A program made the position numbers and the translations under genes. Positions 6,003 to 6,076 of a stretch of 6,076 bases of DNA are shown here, piece by piece. The stretch comes from Candidatus Woykebacteria bacterium RBG_16_39_9b (lineage in GTDB: Bacteria > Patescibacteriota > Microgenomatia > Woykebacterales > RBG-16-39-9b), in NCBI GenBank assembly GCA_001816695.1, contig MHCR01000014.1, positions 1-6,076 of the forward strand. The letters are read 5' to 3'. Below the pieces are notes generated by a model. The model worked only from the letters and a program-made list of their open reading frames with translations. It did not search any database and was not told where the DNA came from. Numbering within the stretch: position 1 is the first letter of the stretch; each line of letters starts with the position of its first letter.

Positions 6003-6076
6003 TGGTGAGCCCGGTGGGACTCGAACCCACAACACGCGGCTTAAAAGGCCGCTGCTCTACCAAATTGAGCTACGGG
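6003..6076 (-). tRNA. tRNA-Lys (anticodon UUU), first three 5' bases beyond the window
   Basis: Read on the minus strand, the cloverleaf is nearly complete. The D arm is GCTC/GAGC with GG in the loop. The anticodon arm is GCGGC/GCCGC around CTTTTAA, giving anticodon TTT (6045-6043) for Lys AAA/AAG codons. The variable region is GTGTT, and the T arm is GTGGG/CCCAC around TTCGAGT. The 3' acceptor strand is CGGGCTC, then discriminator A and an encoded CCA (6005-6003). The 5' strand seen, CCCG, pairs with CGGG; the missing bases should be GAG. Positions 15 and 48 form the expected A-U Levitt pair. With the three missing bases the gene is 77 bases including CCA. A TTTTT tract (5995-5991) lies 7 bases after CCA and may aid termination, though no separate hairpin precedes it. 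Its promoter lies outside the window. Confidence 0.96.

Noticed and set aside
5962..6076. Possible + strand gene beginning at the ATG at 5962
   Set aside because: Its frame runs antisense through a well-formed tRNA-Lys; such open frames are common false calls over tRNA genes.
1..6076. Mobile element, CRISPR array, toxin-antitoxin or defence island
   Set aside because: No transposase or integrase, spaced repeats or small toxin-like gene pair is present; the only repeat is the 84-bp coding duplication. The tRNA at the edge could be an integration target, but no attachment-site copy is visible in the window.

Overview
This window reads as AT-rich bacterial chromosome with short intergenic gaps. 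The tRNA gene encodes its CCA end, the promoters look bacterial (-10 boxes such as TATAAT and TAAAAT), and two genes end in TGA with no internal TGA needed, so the standard bacterial code (table 11) fits and TGA-recoded lineages do not. The protein set is a conserved-TM-helix membrane protein, a PEP synthase, a MOFRL-type glycerate kinase, a small CYTH protein, a YegS/DgkB-type lipid kinase and a compact Nudix protein. Together with mostly SD-less starts, this resembles Candidate Phyla Radiation (Patescibacteria) genomes. That placement is an inference from gene style; no marker gene here proves it.

Layout from left to right. Positions 1-297 (+) hold the C-terminal end of an MscS-like/TM-helix membrane protein whose first 168 bases are a perfect 84-bp tandem duplication. 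Positions 397-2679 (+) are a full-length phosphoenolpyruvate synthase. Convergent with it, 11 bases away, is a complete glycerate 2-kinase (2691-3971, -). A 69-base divergent promoter region with overlapping candidate -35 boxes separates the kinase from a CYTH-domain protein (4041-4493, +). A bidirectional intrinsic terminator sits between the CYTH gene and the convergent diacylglycerol/lipid kinase gene (4513-5427, -). A Nudix hydrolase (5472-5915, -) lies upstream of the lipid kinase on the same strand. The window ends inside a tRNA-Lys(UUU) gene (6003 to beyond 6076, -) that lacks only its first three bases.

Functionally, PEP synthase (pyruvate to PEP) and glycerate 2-kinase (glycerate to 2-phosphoglycerate, one enolase step from PEP) both feed the lower gluconeogenic trunk. 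They are convergent rather than co-operonic, so any coupling is metabolic. The lipid kinase probably acts at the membrane. The CYTH and Nudix proteins are probable phosphate-ester or nucleotide hydrolases of unknown substrate.

The most distinctive signals are regulatory. Four of the five complete genes have a plausible -10 box only 7-11 bases before the ATG and no Shine-Dalgarno sequence, which suggests leaderless or nearly leaderless mRNAs. The lipid kinase instead has a strong AAGGAG. I found no novel defence, mobile or CRISPR system; apart from the 84-bp duplication this is an ordinary housekeeping region.
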